A DNA stretch of 64,000 bases from Paenibacillaceae bacterium (lineage in GTDB: Bacteria > Bacillota > Bacilli > Paenibacillales > Paenibacillaceae), in the NCBI GenBank assembly GCA_004134985.1, contig REGQ01000025.1, positions 1 through 64,000 on the forward strand, written 5' to 3'. Shown in pieces: positions 52,901 through 61,903 of this stretch. Position 1 is the first letter of the stretch; the number at the start of each line of letters is the position of its first letter. The notes under the pieces were generated by a model. It saw nothing but the letters and a program-made list of their open reading frames with translations. It was not told the origin of the DNA and ran no database searches. A program made the translations under genes and the position numbers.

Positions 52901-54678
52901 CGGTCTTTCTGAATATCCCGGATCATCCACGAAGTCGTGCCAAGCTGAAACACGTCGCCAACACGGCTTTCATGTACAAATTCCTCGTCCAGCTCCCCCA
53001 GATGCGAGCGGCTCTCGACATGGTGGATCGGGTAGGATGAACTTTGCGGAATCGTTCCTGCGCCAGATATGGCAGCCATTGCGGTATTCGCCCGCGCTCG
53101 AATAGTGGCGCTCTCCCGATCCCAGGCCAGCAGCGGCCGGGCAAAGGGATAGGTGCCCGCCAGCACTTCCAGCATGGCCAGCAGTCTGGCGCGCGGCAAG
53201 GTACGAAAGCTGTCGCTCTGCAGCAGTAGAGCGTGCAGACTGTCCACCTGCAAGTCGCTTGTTGCAGCGATGGCTACGGTTTGCTGTGACAGCACATCCA
53301 ACGGGCTGCGCGGGATTTGAATTTCCTCAATATCCCGCGCAGCGATCATCCGGCTGAGCACAGCGATTTCCGGCAAGGTGCCGCGCTGCCGGGCAAGAAT
53401 GACGCCCCGACTGATGTCGCCGACACCATGCCCCGCACGGCCTATTCGCTGGATGCCGGAAGCCGCATCCAGCGGGGAGTCAATCTGAATGACCAGATCG
53501 ACATGTCCGACATCGATGCCAAGCTCCAGGGAAGAGGTGGCGATAATCGCCCGCAGCTTTCCGTCCTTGAGCAAACGTTCAACCTCCAATCGGCGTTCTC
53601 TGGCCAGACTGCCGTGATGGGCTTGCGCCAGCTCATAGCCGACATAATCGTTCAATCTTAGACAGAGCCGCTCGCACAGCCGGCGGCTGTTCACAAAGAT
53701 GAGGGTGGAGCGGGAGTCCTCCATTAATGAGAGAATTCGGTCCATAATAGGGAACCAGACTGCTTCGCGCGACTGCACCTGCTTGTTCGGATCAGGTACA
53801 GTGACGGAAACTTCGATGGTTTTGTCCATCGCGCTTTCGATGATGCGAATGGGCCTCGGTTCATAACGGTCAGGAAAGGCATGGCCACCTGGCTCGGCTT
53901 TATTAGGATGCAAGCTGGGCAGTGGAGCGGCGGCGTTGCTTGCAGAACTTGGCTCTTTGGCATGCAAGGCGGGCACTGTTTCCCGCAGCTGCCATCCGGC
54001 GAGAAAGCGGGCGACGCGTTCCAGTGGCTTCTGCGTCGCTGATACGCCGATACGCTGTATAGGTTTGCCGCTCCAGGCGGTCAGTCTTTCCAGCGATACG
54101 GATAAGTGCGCGCCTCGTTTGTCCGGGGCCAGACCGTGGATTTCATCGACAATGACCTGTTCGACAGCCTGCAGCATGTCCCGGCCCTTCTCTGTGGTAA
54201 GCAGAATGAACAGCGATTCCGGCGTCGTGATCAGCACATCCGGCGGCCGCCGCAGCATTGCGGCCCGCTGACTGGCCGTCGTATCGCCGGTTCGCACTGC
54301 GGAGCGCAAGCCTGGCCACGCGCCGCCGTCTATGTTGTCGGAGGCATAGGCTTCGATCTGTTCCATAAAATGTACAATGTGATGATGGATATCGTTGTTC
54401 AGCGCTTTAAGCGGCGTGATATAGAGAACGCCGACCTTGCTGTTCAATGTCGGCCCGCCCGCATGGATTGCCGCTAGCTTGCGGCGAAGAATGCGGTCAA
54501 GGCATGGCAGCAGTGCGGCCAGCGTTTTACCCGAGCCGGTTGGGGCAGCGATCAGCGTATGCGCTTCGGAAGCGATGGCTTCCCAAGCTTGCAACTGAAC
54601 ATCGGTCGGTTGTCCGAACGTATCCTCAAACCATCGTGAGAGAACAGGATGAAAGGCATCCAGTGACGCAATAGCCAT
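49906..54678 (-). CDS. lhr: Lhr-type ATP-dependent helicase, 1590 aa
   Basis: A very large superfamily 2 helicase. The N-terminal Lhr core has motif Q (PTDVQLQAWEAI), Walker A APTGSGKT near residue 47, DEIHGL near 180, SATQ near 213, and motif VI (QRIGRAGHGVGDISRG) near 407. A winged-helix/beta-barrel part follows, then an acidic low-complexity linker at about 643-726 (including MENIENIENSDSSGSMG), then the Lhr C-terminal region of several hundred residues. Long Lhr proteins act in DNA repair or RNA turnover in mycobacteria and gammaproteobacteria. Base composition is GC-rich relative to neighbours. AAAGGAGGG precedes the ATG. Confidence 0.92.
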   Translation of the reverse strand: MAIASLDAFHPVLSRWFEDTFGQPTDVQLQAWEAIASEAHTLIAAPTGSGKTLAALLPCLDRILRRKLAAIHAGGPTLNSKVGVLYITPLKALNNDIHHHIVHFMEQIEAYASDNIDGGAWPGLRSAVRTGDTTASQRAAMLRRPPDVLITTPESLFILLTTEKGRDMLQAVEQVIVDEIHGLAPDKRGAHLSVSLERLTAWSGKPIQRIGVSATQKPLERVARFLAGWQLRETVPALHAKEPSSASNAAAPLPSLHPNKAEPGGHAFPDRYEPRPIRIIESAMDKTIEVSVTVPDPNKQVQSREAVWFPIMDRILSLMEDSRSTLIFVNSRRLCERLCLRLNDYVGYELAQAHHGSLARERRLEVERLLKDGKLRAIIATSSLELGIDVGHVDLVIQIDSPLDAASGIQRIGRAGHGVGDISRGVILARQRGTLPEIAVLSRMIAARDIEEIQIPRSPLDVLSQQTVAIAATSDLQVDSLHALLLQSDSFRTLPRARLLAMLEVLAGTYPFARPLLAWDRESATIRARANTAMAAISGAGTIPQSSSYPIHHVESRSHLGELDEEFVHESRVGDVFQLGTTSWMIRDIQKDRVYVSEAANNFSEIPFWRNEGGGRSNLLGAALGKFLQLVDRKLAVLESRVNNDDGVGVPDGLSASSGESTDIDIMNTGNDIGVERMENIENIENSDSSGSMGNGINAADGDNADADASPAKEAARSASNDLTDWLRTDYGLETEAAEQLIGLVQSQRRVSIVPTQEKVVIEHYRDIMNQTHVIVHNYWGRRLNRTWLLAIERQFELLLPYRLYGNAKDNGIEFVLPEWDASWMQAIWHVKASNLQELLMEAIPGSPLLAIAFRRIAETSLLLSRSFTRTPMWQKRLRSEELLKEALPYAEHFPYLEAAVHECLHTYLDLEGLRSMLTRIGEGEIEIKMHETSHPSPFAAQFLADYVNMRIYEGDGLDQAVQLQLLQANKQWVGALFGKDIVQTALDPVIVEQEKQRLDQGTTVPRNAEQLLQVLKQRGDLSLEEIARLAEPDADCSQWLAELAAAGQAAAVQFGGQQRWLCSDEAALYAQFPDTAASVALVAGRFAAHRLSFTDEELAHRYPLLEPQQVKRVIDELLRQDKIEQAPFAAYPEERLWSSRKVAGRLVRLSVQQARKQAEPADADRWCGQMAWMQHVLHGSQLQGEEGLLTVIGQLQGFYLPLSHWETIIFPSRLRRYRSEELDRLCASGDVFWLGRKESGEKEGKVAFFLTESKALYAPLLKRQLETMPVEPEQAALLERLRSSGASFLTKLSRDTGLLPSELLHQLIELAWGGHISNDQFAPLRLYAAAKGAAINKRTGSGQGRWYWSGSLLNDDDTVNEQAGVQQTEQGASSQAGEESAVAWIHHLLQSYGLVTKELASATPFDWDTLLPIMKRLEEWGALTRGLFIRNVQTMQFTTRELATAIRQPLPVQDADSVTVLSAIDPANPYGLLMDWPTGEAGSYARKPGNYLVVLDGRWSIWLENHGRKIYTRSVAHDANAEQPVGPGLSSAVLRDVLTLVLQLQKRKKIKVDVWNGAEVSETEGGQLLLALGAERDGKSLVLWPSQLS

Positions 54679-54826
54679 AATAGGGACCCTCCTTTACGTG
54701 TTAAAAAATGGTAAAATTGCTACAAAAAATCGACTTCTTCGCTGTAAGCGCATTATTGGGGAGTGTTGCTGAATACAAGGTCCCCCATTCGCGCTATAAT
54801 TGAAGAAGAAAGAGGTGAGATCCACA

Positions 54827-55126
54827 ATGGAATGGAACTTTTTATTTCGCATCGACTATTTGAAGGAGCATGGAGAAGAACGCAACTTGAAAGGCGTGAT
54901 TTTTACCGAGCACAGTGATCCGCCGGAACTGGATCAGATCCAGGATTTTCTGCGGGGAGCCGGTTACCCCGGTATTGCCGTCCAAGACAGCAGCCGGCTG
55001 CTGTTTGCAGACCACGATCCGATTAATCCCATTGAGATTCGTATTGTAAAGCTCGGCAATGAAGAAGACGTTGACAATGACGAAATGCTGCGGCTGCTTG
55101 CCAAACAGTTCATGCGTCCGTATTGA
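54827..55126 (+). CDS. hypothetical protein, 99 aa
   Basis: A small acidic soluble protein of unknown family (MEWNFLFRIDYLKEHGEERN ... IEIRIVKLGNEEDVDNDEML). ATG 54827 follows AGAGGTGAG; a TTG at 54800 would precede this site. TATAAT at 54795-54800 could be a -10 element. It is divergent from lhr and convergent with the photolyase gene. Confidence 0.7.
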   Translation: MEWNFLFRIDYLKEHGEERNLKGVIFTEHSDPPELDQIQDFLRGAGYPGIAVQDSSRLLFADHDPINPIEIRIVKLGNEEDVDNDEMLRLLAKQFMRPY

Positions 55127-55158
55127 TTGCCCCGATAGGGCGGCAGCAGTGTTCATTG

Positions 55159-56556
55159 CTAGCCGCCCAGTATTATTTTGTAGAGGTCGATTGCGCGTGC
55201 CCGGGATGCTTTAAGATCCACGATGGCATTTTTTTGCGGTTTATGAATGTCCCGATCGGACAAATGAGCCAGCTGCGGCTGCCAGCGTCTAATATATGTT
55301 CCCCCGGGGTCATGCGTCTCCGACTGGGTGACAGGGTTCATAATTCGGAAATAAGGCACGGCGTCATAGCCCATTGATGAACTCCACAGCCAACCCCCAC
55401 GATTCAAAGTATTATCATAATCGGCCAGTTTGCTGCGAAACCATACTTCCCCTAATGTAAAAGGGCACAGCAGATTTTTGGTAAGGAACATCGCCGTTAC
55501 CATCCGCAAGCGATTCGGCAGCTCGCCGGTTTCATTGAGTTGTGACATGGCAGCGTCAATAATCGGAATCCCGGTTTGGCCAAGCGACCAAGCCTCGAAA
55601 TGCGCGTCATACAAGCTGGTCAGGTCGTAACGCTGCTCATAGGAATAGAAGTCTGGATTATGAATCGCCTGATATAGATAGAAATCCCGCCAGACGAGCT
55701 GGCGTATCCAGCTTTCCGCTCCAGGCTCTCCGCTTGCTGCTTCATAGGCGGTTCGTGCCGAGATAGCGCCAACATTCAGATCCTTTGCAATTCCGCTTGT
55801 TCCCTCCGGAATGGCAAATGCATCGCGCTGCCCGTCATAGGCAGTCAATCCGTTCTTTATGAACTTCTGCAGACGTTGCTGCGCTTGCGCGCTCTTACTG
55901 CCTTTGTCAGTGATCGGTTTCGATTTCTCGCGAGCTTGCCTCAACGTCTGAGAGGCGGCTGCCAATGCTTCTGCAACGGGCGGGGGCAAGGAAAAACGCG
56001 CCTCGATCAACTCGTTGATGATCGGAACGGTGTGCAAATCGCCAATCGTCGCCTGTCCGGCTGGAGCATAGAAGTCCGCTGCGTACGATCGCCATTTTCG
56101 ATAGAAGGGCGTGAATACTTTATAGGGTTCGCTGCGCTGGGTAAATCTTTGAAAGTCGTCCAGCGGAACGAGCGGCAAGTCAGCGATTTGCACCCAAGGC
56201 ACACCATGACGGTTGGCAACAATTTCAATGCTGGCATCACGCTTTCTCGCATAGGGCGTATAATCTGCATGAGCGACAATCCCCGCTATAGAATGCATCT
56301 CCAGCAGCGCGTCAACAATCAGCGACGGTTCGCCATAAAGCAAATGCAAGGTTTGCTTCGCTGAGTCGTATTCCTCCCTTAGATGATGTACGGCTTGCAT
56401 GAAATTGCGCCCGCTATGGCTGTCAAGCCTTGGGCCGGCAAGCAGCGCCGGGTCCATAATGACCAGATGAATGCCGGGCAATTCCCGTTTCAGGAGCGCG
56501 TCAAACGCGCGCAGGTCTTTCCCGCGCAAATCTTTACGATGAATAAATAAGTACAT
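55159..56556 (-). CDS. deoxyribodipyrimidine photolyase (cryptochrome/photolyase family)
   Basis: A 465-aa class I-type photolyase. The N-terminal antenna-binding domain (residues 1-130, FIHRKDLRGKDLRAFDALLK) is followed by the helical FAD domain (about 200-460) with WIRQLVWRDFYLYQ, GQTGIPIIDAAMSQLNETG, NRLRMVTAMFLTKNLL and NRGGWLWSSSMGYDAVPYFR. It repairs pyrimidine dimers with blue light and reduced FAD. The active-site Asn of the NR(L)RM motif is kept, though the usual HNR is here PNR. GAGGAGCGG precedes the ATG. Confidence 0.92.
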   Translation of the reverse strand: MYLFIHRKDLRGKDLRAFDALLKRELPGIHLVIMDPALLAGPRLDSHSGRNFMQAVHHLREEYDSAKQTLHLLYGEPSLIVDALLEMHSIAGIVAHADYTPYARKRDASIEIVANRHGVPWVQIADLPLVPLDDFQRFTQRSEPYKVFTPFYRKWRSYAADFYAPAGQATIGDLHTVPIINELIEARFSLPPPVAEALAAASQTLRQAREKSKPITDKGSKSAQAQQRLQKFIKNGLTAYDGQRDAFAIPEGTSGIAKDLNVGAISARTAYEAASGEPGAESWIRQLVWRDFYLYQAIHNPDFYSYEQRYDLTSLYDAHFEAWSLGQTGIPIIDAAMSQLNETGELPNRLRMVTAMFLTKNLLCPFTLGEVWFRSKLADYDNTLNRGGWLWSSSMGYDAVPYFRIMNPVTQSETHDPGGTYIRRWQPQLAHLSDRDIHKPQKNAIVDLKASRARAIDLYKIILGG

Positions 56557-56923
56557 GAATACCGCTCCTCAAGGTCATGTCATCCGTACGAAAAACCGCT
56601 AAGAAAATCATAGCAAAAGACGGACATGAAAGCCATGCCCGCCATGAGCGGCGAAACGGTTGAATGCTGTCTTGCAGCAAGCGTATAATGAATGAAGGAA
56701 ATAATCGATGATTGGGTAAAGGCCGAGTTGTTTAGAATTTGTATAGGAGAATGATATATACTGATTCGAGTAGGTCCTTTGACGGATGTCGGGGTGGAAG
56801 ATATAGATCAAAAGATAGAAGAGTTTGTGGAGTGACAGTACAAGGGATCTATATATTTTCTATAATAAACCACGAACGCCTGCCTCCAGCAAGCGTTCGC
56901 GGTTCGAAACATGCGGTTTTTTG
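56557..56923. other. intergenic region, 367 bases
   Basis: No gene is supported. A short frame after GGAGA at about 56740-56834 has protein-like codons but only a CTG start and 24 residues. CGAACGC/GCGTTCG at 56874-56900 is a stem-loop that may terminate the NlpC/P60 transcript coming from the right. Confidence 0.45.
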
Positions 56924-57421
56924 CTATAAATCCTCGCCGCCGTCGACAACATCAGACGGTTCATCGGCAAATTTCTCGAATGTGACATCGCTCATCGCGC
57001 GGCGTGCTGTGACATAGCGCTTCTCAAAATAGCTGTCGTTCAGCCCGCTGATCATGATGCCCTTGCTAGAGGACGCATGTGCGAATTTGCCATCGCCAAC
57101 GTAAATGCCGACATGCGAAACGCCTTTGCCATTTGTATTGAAGAATACAAGGTCGCCGGAGCGAAGCGCGTCTTTGTCAACATGTTTGCCGACTTTGGCT
57201 TGGCCCGCTGATGTACGCGGGAGTTCAATGTCGAACTGGTTGAACACATAGGAAGTAAATCCGGAGCAATCAAAACCACTCGTCGTGGTGCCGCCGTACT
57301 TGTACTTGATGCCTATGAGCTCGCCAATGGCGTCGTCCATCTTTGAATTGGCCGATGCCACCCCTACAGAAAGGGCAGATACGAGAAGAAGGATGAATAG
57401 CGATAGAGAGACTTTCTTCAA
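56924..57421 (-). CDS. secreted NlpC/P60 family peptidoglycan endopeptidase
   Basis: A 165-aa secreted cysteine peptidase: signal peptide 1-24 (cut after VASA), then an NlpC/P60 domain filling the rest. Catalytic Cys is in the motif GFDCSGFTSYVF (near residue 51), His in SHVGIYVGDG (near 102) and the polar third residue in HASSSKG (His near 114). It hydrolyses stem-peptide bonds in the wall. There is no SH3 or LysM domain. TTG 57421 follows GGAAGGAG. A c-di-AMP riboswitch precedes it, tying expression to turgor/wall signalling. Confidence 0.93.
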   Translation of the reverse strand: MKKVSLSLFILLLVSALSVGVASANSKMDDAIGELIGIKYKYGGTTTSGFDCSGFTSYVFNQFDIELPRTSAGQAKVGKHVDKDALRSGDLVFFNTNGKGVSHVGIYVGDGKFAHASSSKGIMISGLNDSYFEKRYVTARRAMSDVTFEKFADEPSDVVDGGEDL

Positions 57422-57436
57422 AGATGTAAACTCCTT

Positions 57437-57603
57437 CCGATGCCTACGAGGTTAGCTGTGGGGTTCGGTGGAAGTCCCCTATGATTCGCTCTGCCCAGCA
57501 GCCGCTTTAAATAGCTAAAGCTTATTAAAGCGCTGTCGAAATGACCGGAATCAATTCACCCAAAGTGGTTCCCCCGTTCCCTGTGAACAGGAACTCGGCA
57601 ATA
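57437..57603 (-). promoter_or_regulatory. c-di-AMP riboswitch (ydaO-yuaA type)
   Basis: On the minus strand the leader reads GCCGAG...GAACGGGGGAACCAC, then TTTGGGTGAAT, a variable stem (AGCGCTTTAATAAGC / GCTATTTAAAGCGGC) and finally CCGAACCCCACAGCTAACC with TCGTAGGCATCGG. These are the conserved blocks of the ydaO class in the right order. It ends about 8 bases before the ribosome binding site of the NlpC/P60 gene. In this class c-di-AMP binding normally turns expression off. Confidence 0.9.
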
Positions 57604-57979
57604 GTTTGTTGAAATAGACGACGGTACAAGTTGCGATCTTATACTGTTTTCTATTTCTTTTTGCGAAGCGACAGTATCCCAACTTAAAGGTAGGGAACCG
57701 CTGCGCAGTGTTACCCATGCTTGCACCATGTTCACTGCATTACAATAACTGACATTAGTGCTGCATACTCGCTACATATTCGATTTTTTTCGTTGTTTTC
57801 CTCTTTTGTCACACAATGTTCACATTTTTAATGAAACCATTTTGCAAGTATGTCGTTATATGCTAATTTTGTCCGGTTGCGTCAGTCATTGGCAATGCTT
57901 TTATTTGATCAAGCCCTGTTATAGCGATATAATAAAAGCTCATAATACACATTTAATGTGGAAAGAGAGCCAGAAGAAT
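57604..57979. other. divergent upstream region of the NlpC/P60 and YebC-type genes
   Basis: Promoters for both genes should lie here. An open frame runs through 57758-57979 into the yebC frame, but it has unlike codon use and no ribosome binding site. The inverted pair at 57656-57680 (TTTTTGCGAAGCGAC region) is weak. Confidence 0.35.
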
Positions 57980-58699
57980 ATGGGACGAAAATGGAACAAT
58001 ATTAAGGAAAAGAAAGCATCCAAGGATGCGAACACAAGCCGTATTTACGCCAGATTCGGTCGTGAGATCTATGTGGTGGCCAAGCGCGGCGAGCCTGATC
58101 CGGAATCTAATCAGGCTTTGAAGTTTATGCTGGAGCGGGCGAAGACGTATAATGTGCCAAAGGCGATTATTGATCGGGCGATTGAAAAGGCGAAGGGCGG
58201 TTCGGAAGAAAACTTCGATGAATTGCGTTACGAAGGTTTTGGACCGAACGGCTCTATGATTATCGTCGATGCGCTGACCAATAATGTCAACCGTACGGCA
58301 TCCGAGGTGCGCTCGGCATTCAACAAAAATGGCGGCAGTCTGGGTGTCAACGGTTCGGTAAATTATATGTTCGATTCCACAGCCGTCATCGGGCTGGTCG
58401 GAAAAACAGCTGATGAAGCGCTGGAGCTGTTGCTTGAAGCGGATGTGGAAGTGCGCGATATTGTGGAGGAGGATGAGGCAATCATTGTGTATGCAGAGCC
58501 TGATCAATTCCATGCCGTGCAGGAAGCTTTCCGCAGCGCTGGCATTACAGAGTTTACGGTCGCTGAGCTGACGATGCTTCCGCAAAACTTTGTTGCGCTC
58601 GAAGGAGAGTCCCTAACACAATTCGAGAAGCTGCTTGATGTATTGGAAGATTTAGAGGATGTTCAGCAGGTATATCATAACGTGGACAGTGAAGAGTAA
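57980..58699 (+). CDS. yebC: YebC/PmpR family protein
   Basis: A 239-aa protein of the YebC family. The N-terminal block [31 protein letters not shown] and RAIEKAKGG, then [20 protein letters not shown] and the [13 protein letters not shown] block match the family in order. Members have been described as transcription regulators and, more recently, as factors that relieve ribosome stalling at proline stretches. The first residues MGRKW rather than MAGHSKW mark the YeeN/YrbC-like subgroup. ATG 57980 follows GGAAAGAGAG; the long upstream open frame is not used. Confidence 0.92.
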   Translation: MGRKWNNIKEKKASKDANTSRIYARFGREIYVVAKRGEPDPESNQALKFMLERAKTYNVPKAIIDRAIEKAKGGSEENFDELRYEGFGPNGSMIIVDALTNNVNRTASEVRSAFNKNGGSLGVNGSVNYMFDSTAVIGLVGKTADEALELLLEADVEVRDIVEEDEAIIVYAEPDQFHAVQEAFRSAGITEFTVAELTMLPQNFVALEGESLTQFEKLLDVLEDLEDVQQVYHNVDSEE

Positions 58700-58721
58700 T
58701 CTGAACGAAGTCCGATCGACA

Positions 58722-58757
58722 GAGGCCCCTATCCCTTGCGGATGGGGGCTTTTTGTT
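58722..58757 (+). terminator. terminator of the yebC-type gene
   Basis: GCCCCTATCC pairs with GGATGGGGGC over a CTTGC loop (about 58724-58750), followed by TTTTTGTTG. Confidence 0.88.
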
Positions 58758-58928
58758 GTGCTCTTCATCGATTCAGACGGATTATACGCCGCGATCCATA
58801 CATTTTAGCGAAATCTTAAGATTCTACCACAATCTGATCCATATATTTGGCCACTAATGGCACCATTTAAGTTTTACGGACCTCCTCTGGCTGCGGTCAT
58901 CCGCAGCCAGTCATTGTGATCTTTATCG

Positions 58929-59747
58929 TCAGCTGTCGCTACCAGCCTGCCACGTTTCATACTGTGAAGCTGTGGTCCACACCTTGACGAGTGTACGGAT
59001 CAGATGGTAGCCCTGATGCAGTACCAGGGCAAGCAATCCTGCCCATATATAAGAGACGGTGGACACGGTCAGACCGATCAGTATGCCGATTGCCCACATG
59101 GTCACAGTAATAGCAGCTAGAGGCGCCAGTCGCGACAATGTTTGTGATAAAGAGGACATCAGGCTGACGCCTGCGACCGCACCGAATTGCATGCCCAGAA
59201 ACAAGAGATGCACTACGATGATCCAGATCAGCCATCCGCCTGCCCACAACAGCATATTGGTGCTGAGCAGTCCGGATAAACCATATTGTGTCAGTATGTG
59301 AAACCCGCGGGGAAGCAGCCACCAGCCGGGCGCCGCAATAAGGAGGAGCGTGATCCAATACAGCAGTGTAACAGGTTTCCAGGCACGTCGAATTCCCTCG
59401 AAGAAACGGGTGCCGCCCTCGTCTGTGGCGTTGCGCAGCGAATAGAACAAACCGGCGTTGATCAGCGGTGTCATCAGCATTCTTATGCCGAATAGAATAC
59501 CCAATGTCCATAAATAAGGATGCAAGATATCAGTTTTCATTAGCTGGAACTGAGCTTCTGTTATAAACAAATGAACGGTAGACTGGGATTGCAACGTATC
59601 TGGGTAGCGCTTTAGCAGCGGCACGACAATCGAGTCTACGAACCGGTAAAGAAAGAACCCGCATAGCAGTTGATATAGAAAAAGCAGAATGACAATATAA
59701 AAATGTTTAATGGACATCTTCCAGCCTCGCACTATCCTCTGTTTCAT
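58929..59747 (-). CDS. hypothetical membrane protein, 272 aa
   Basis: An integral membrane protein with about six segments (first: FYIVILLFLYQLLCGFFLYR near residues 16-35). I recognise no family. It starts at ATG 59747, 6 bases after GAGGGG, and only 10 bases after the M1 peptidase stop, so the two are co-transcribed and probably coupled; it may assist or anchor the peptidase. Confidence 0.78.
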   Translation of the reverse strand: MKQRIVRGWKMSIKHFYIVILLFLYQLLCGFFLYRFVDSIVVPLLKRYPDTLQSQSTVHLFITEAQFQLMKTDILHPYLWTLGILFGIRMLMTPLINAGLFYSLRNATDEGGTRFFEGIRRAWKPVTLLYWITLLLIAAPGWWLLPRGFHILTQYGLSGLLSTNMLLWAGGWLIWIIVVHLLFLGMQFGAVAGVSLMSSLSQTLSRLAPLAAITVTMWAIGILIGLTVSTVSYIWAGLLALVLHQGYHLIRTLVKVWTTASQYETWQAGSDS

Positions 59748-59757
59748 CCTGATCCCC

Positions 59758-61779
59758 TCACCATCCCAAGGAGCCGAGCAGCCCCTCGATCACTTTGACA
59801 ATGCCAAGATTCCACCGTACACTCGTTTTTTCCGGAAGCTCGGCCTTCATGAAATTGTTCATTCGCCGATTGTCGAGCACAATGGTCCGGTCAGGATCGA
59901 CAGCTGCCCATGCCAGCGGCGCGCTGTGTGTAATCTTGAATTGAATGTGAGCCTCCCGGCCGTCCCATTCTCGATTCACGACCGTCCCGTCGGTGAACTG
60001 GAAGACGATTGGCACGCGGTTATAATCGCCTCCCCGCTTGCGGATCAGAATGACCGATTCATAGAGCGTCTCGCCATGCTGTTCAATCGGGCGAACACGT
60101 ATCGATTCGACAGAGAAGTCCGCCATCATCGAGCCATATACATATTGGCTGAAGTAATCATTCCACTTCGTACCGGTTACTTGTTCGACCACCTTCTGAA
60201 AATCAGGTGTGGACGGATGCTTGAATTTATATTTTTGAAAGTAATTGCGCATAATTTTGCGCATGTTCTGGGCGCCGACGCGCTTCTCGATATCGAACAA
60301 GACAAGCTTGGCCCGCATGTACACATTTTCCGCATAGTGACTGTGGTCCCGATAGGACCAGGACAGCTGCTTGAGCGGAGCTGGATCGGTTAAATATACG
60401 GCTTCTACTGCAAGATTTGGCTCGATGCCGTATTCACTCTCCATTACCTTGTCCTCAGCATAGGAGGTGAAGCCCTCGTCCAGCCATGCTTCCTCAAATT
60501 CATTGCTGGCTACCATGCCATACCAGTACTGGTGGCCGATTTCATGGACAACAACGCGCTCCAAATCATAGCCAGGCGTTTGTATCTCCGCGGCGAAGGC
60601 AGTGATGAGTGTAGGATACTCCATGCCTCCGGCGCCTCCAGCGCCTTTTGGCGGCACTACAATAGACAGAGTGGAGTATGGATACGCACCATACCAGCTT
60701 GAAAATTTGGCGAGCGCTGACTTGGCGGCATGCATATAGCGATCCTGCAAGTGCGCATGCTGTGGATCAAGGTACAGCTTGATGCGCACCCCAGGGACGC
60801 CCTGGGTAGAAAAAGGCTCCTCGGCATAGACAAAATCCGGTGAGGCTGACCAGGCAAAATCGTGCACATCGTCCGCATAATACTGATGGATATCATAGTC
60901 TTCCTTGGTAGTGACAGCTTGTGTGGGAAACCCTGTAGCGGCGACTTTGTAGCCGGAAGGCACCTGAATGCGAACATCATAGATGCCGAAATCGCTGTAA
61001 AATTCCGAGTTGCCGTGATATTGATGGATATTCCAGCCATCGCTGCTGCGTCCGCGTGTCCCCTCAGTTTCATACTTGGCTACTTTTGGAAACCATTGTC
61101 CAGCCATAACAAAATCATCTTTGTACCCCATCCGGGCAAATACTTGCGGCAGCTGCACTTCAAAAGACATCTGAAGTGTAATCGTCTCTCCGGGAGCTAC
61201 CGGATCAGGCAATCGCAGCTTCGCTAGTGTGTTGTCGCTCGTGTTGCCGTCATCAGGTTGTACAAAATGAAGGCGCGGCAGCAGACTTTCGCCTTCTGTC
61301 GTTTGCAGCGCGTCCAGCCGCATGTAGCCAGTACTCTGCTCCACGGCTTTATCCGTACGCAGCTTGCCGCCGGATTCACGCATGAAGGTGGACTCTTTGG
61401 ACAAGAAAGCATTAGGATAAAGATGGAAATACATTTCAGATACGGTTTTTTGCCCAGGGTTGCGCCAAGTCACGCTTTGCTCTCCAATCAGCTTCTTGGT
61501 GTTGGGATCGAGACGCACATCAATGTGGTACTCAACTACCCGATTGCTAAAAATCTGCGGCTTGGGCGTCATAATGACTGGAGGCTGAATGGGTTCGGAT
61601 ACGGGCAGCTGCAGTGTCTGCATCGTGTGCGCCCGCTCGTAAGCCGCATCATCAACAGGAGCAATCGCATGCTGGTATTTCGATTTCCAAGCGTCCGCGA
61701 ATCCATGCTGCACAGAAATGACAAGCAGGACGGCGATAAGAACGTAAAGCAGTAGAGACTTCAAATAACGTGGGATCAT
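59758..61779 (-). CDS. membrane-anchored M1 family zinc metallopeptidase
   Basis: A 673-aa aminopeptidase-like protein. A signal anchor is at residues 5-22. An N-terminal beta domain (about 60-330) is followed by the catalytic domain with the substrate-binding motif GGMEYPTLI near residue 380, the zinc motif HEIGHQYWYGMVASNEFEEA (HExxH, then Glu 19 residues on) near 405-425 and DEGFTSYAED. The active site is intact. The external substrate is unknown. ATG 61779 follows GGGAGGT by 9 bases; a longer frame reaches 61803. Confidence 0.92.
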   Translation of the reverse strand: MIPRYLKSLLLYVLIAVLLVISVQHGFADAWKSKYQHAIAPVDDAAYERAHTMQTLQLPVSEPIQPPVIMTPKPQIFSNRVVEYHIDVRLDPNTKKLIGEQSVTWRNPGQKTVSEMYFHLYPNAFLSKESTFMRESGGKLRTDKAVEQSTGYMRLDALQTTEGESLLPRLHFVQPDDGNTSDNTLAKLRLPDPVAPGETITLQMSFEVQLPQVFARMGYKDDFVMAGQWFPKVAKYETEGTRGRSSDGWNIHQYHGNSEFYSDFGIYDVRIQVPSGYKVAATGFPTQAVTTKEDYDIHQYYADDVHDFAWSASPDFVYAEEPFSTQGVPGVRIKLYLDPQHAHLQDRYMHAAKSALAKFSSWYGAYPYSTLSIVVPPKGAGGAGGMEYPTLITAFAAEIQTPGYDLERVVVHEIGHQYWYGMVASNEFEEAWLDEGFTSYAEDKVMESEYGIEPNLAVEAVYLTDPAPLKQLSWSYRDHSHYAENVYMRAKLVLFDIEKRVGAQNMRKIMRNYFQKYKFKHPSTPDFQKVVEQVTGTKWNDYFSQYVYGSMMADFSVESIRVRPIEQHGETLYESVILIRKRGGDYNRVPIVFQFTDGTVVNREWDGREAHIQFKITHSAPLAWAAVDPDRTIVLDNRRMNNFMKAELPEKTSVRWNLGIVKVIEGLLGSLGW

Positions 61780-61903
61780 TGGCCGATTACCTCCCGTTGA
61801 CAAGCATCTACAGCATGTATATGTTGGCTTTTACCGGAATATTAGCTAAAATGGAATTAATCTGAGGACAACTTGTTTGGTATAGAAAAGGAGTGTCATA
61901 TTA

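Noticed and set aside
55876-56364. Open frame of 162 codons on the plus strand
   Set aside because: Antisense to the photolyase gene, whose motifs are complete.
57758-57979. N-terminal extension of the YebC-type protein
   Set aside because: The added 74 residues do not resemble the family, are rich in Cys, Phe and His, and the ATG at 57980 has its own purine-rich site and gives the normal family N-terminus.
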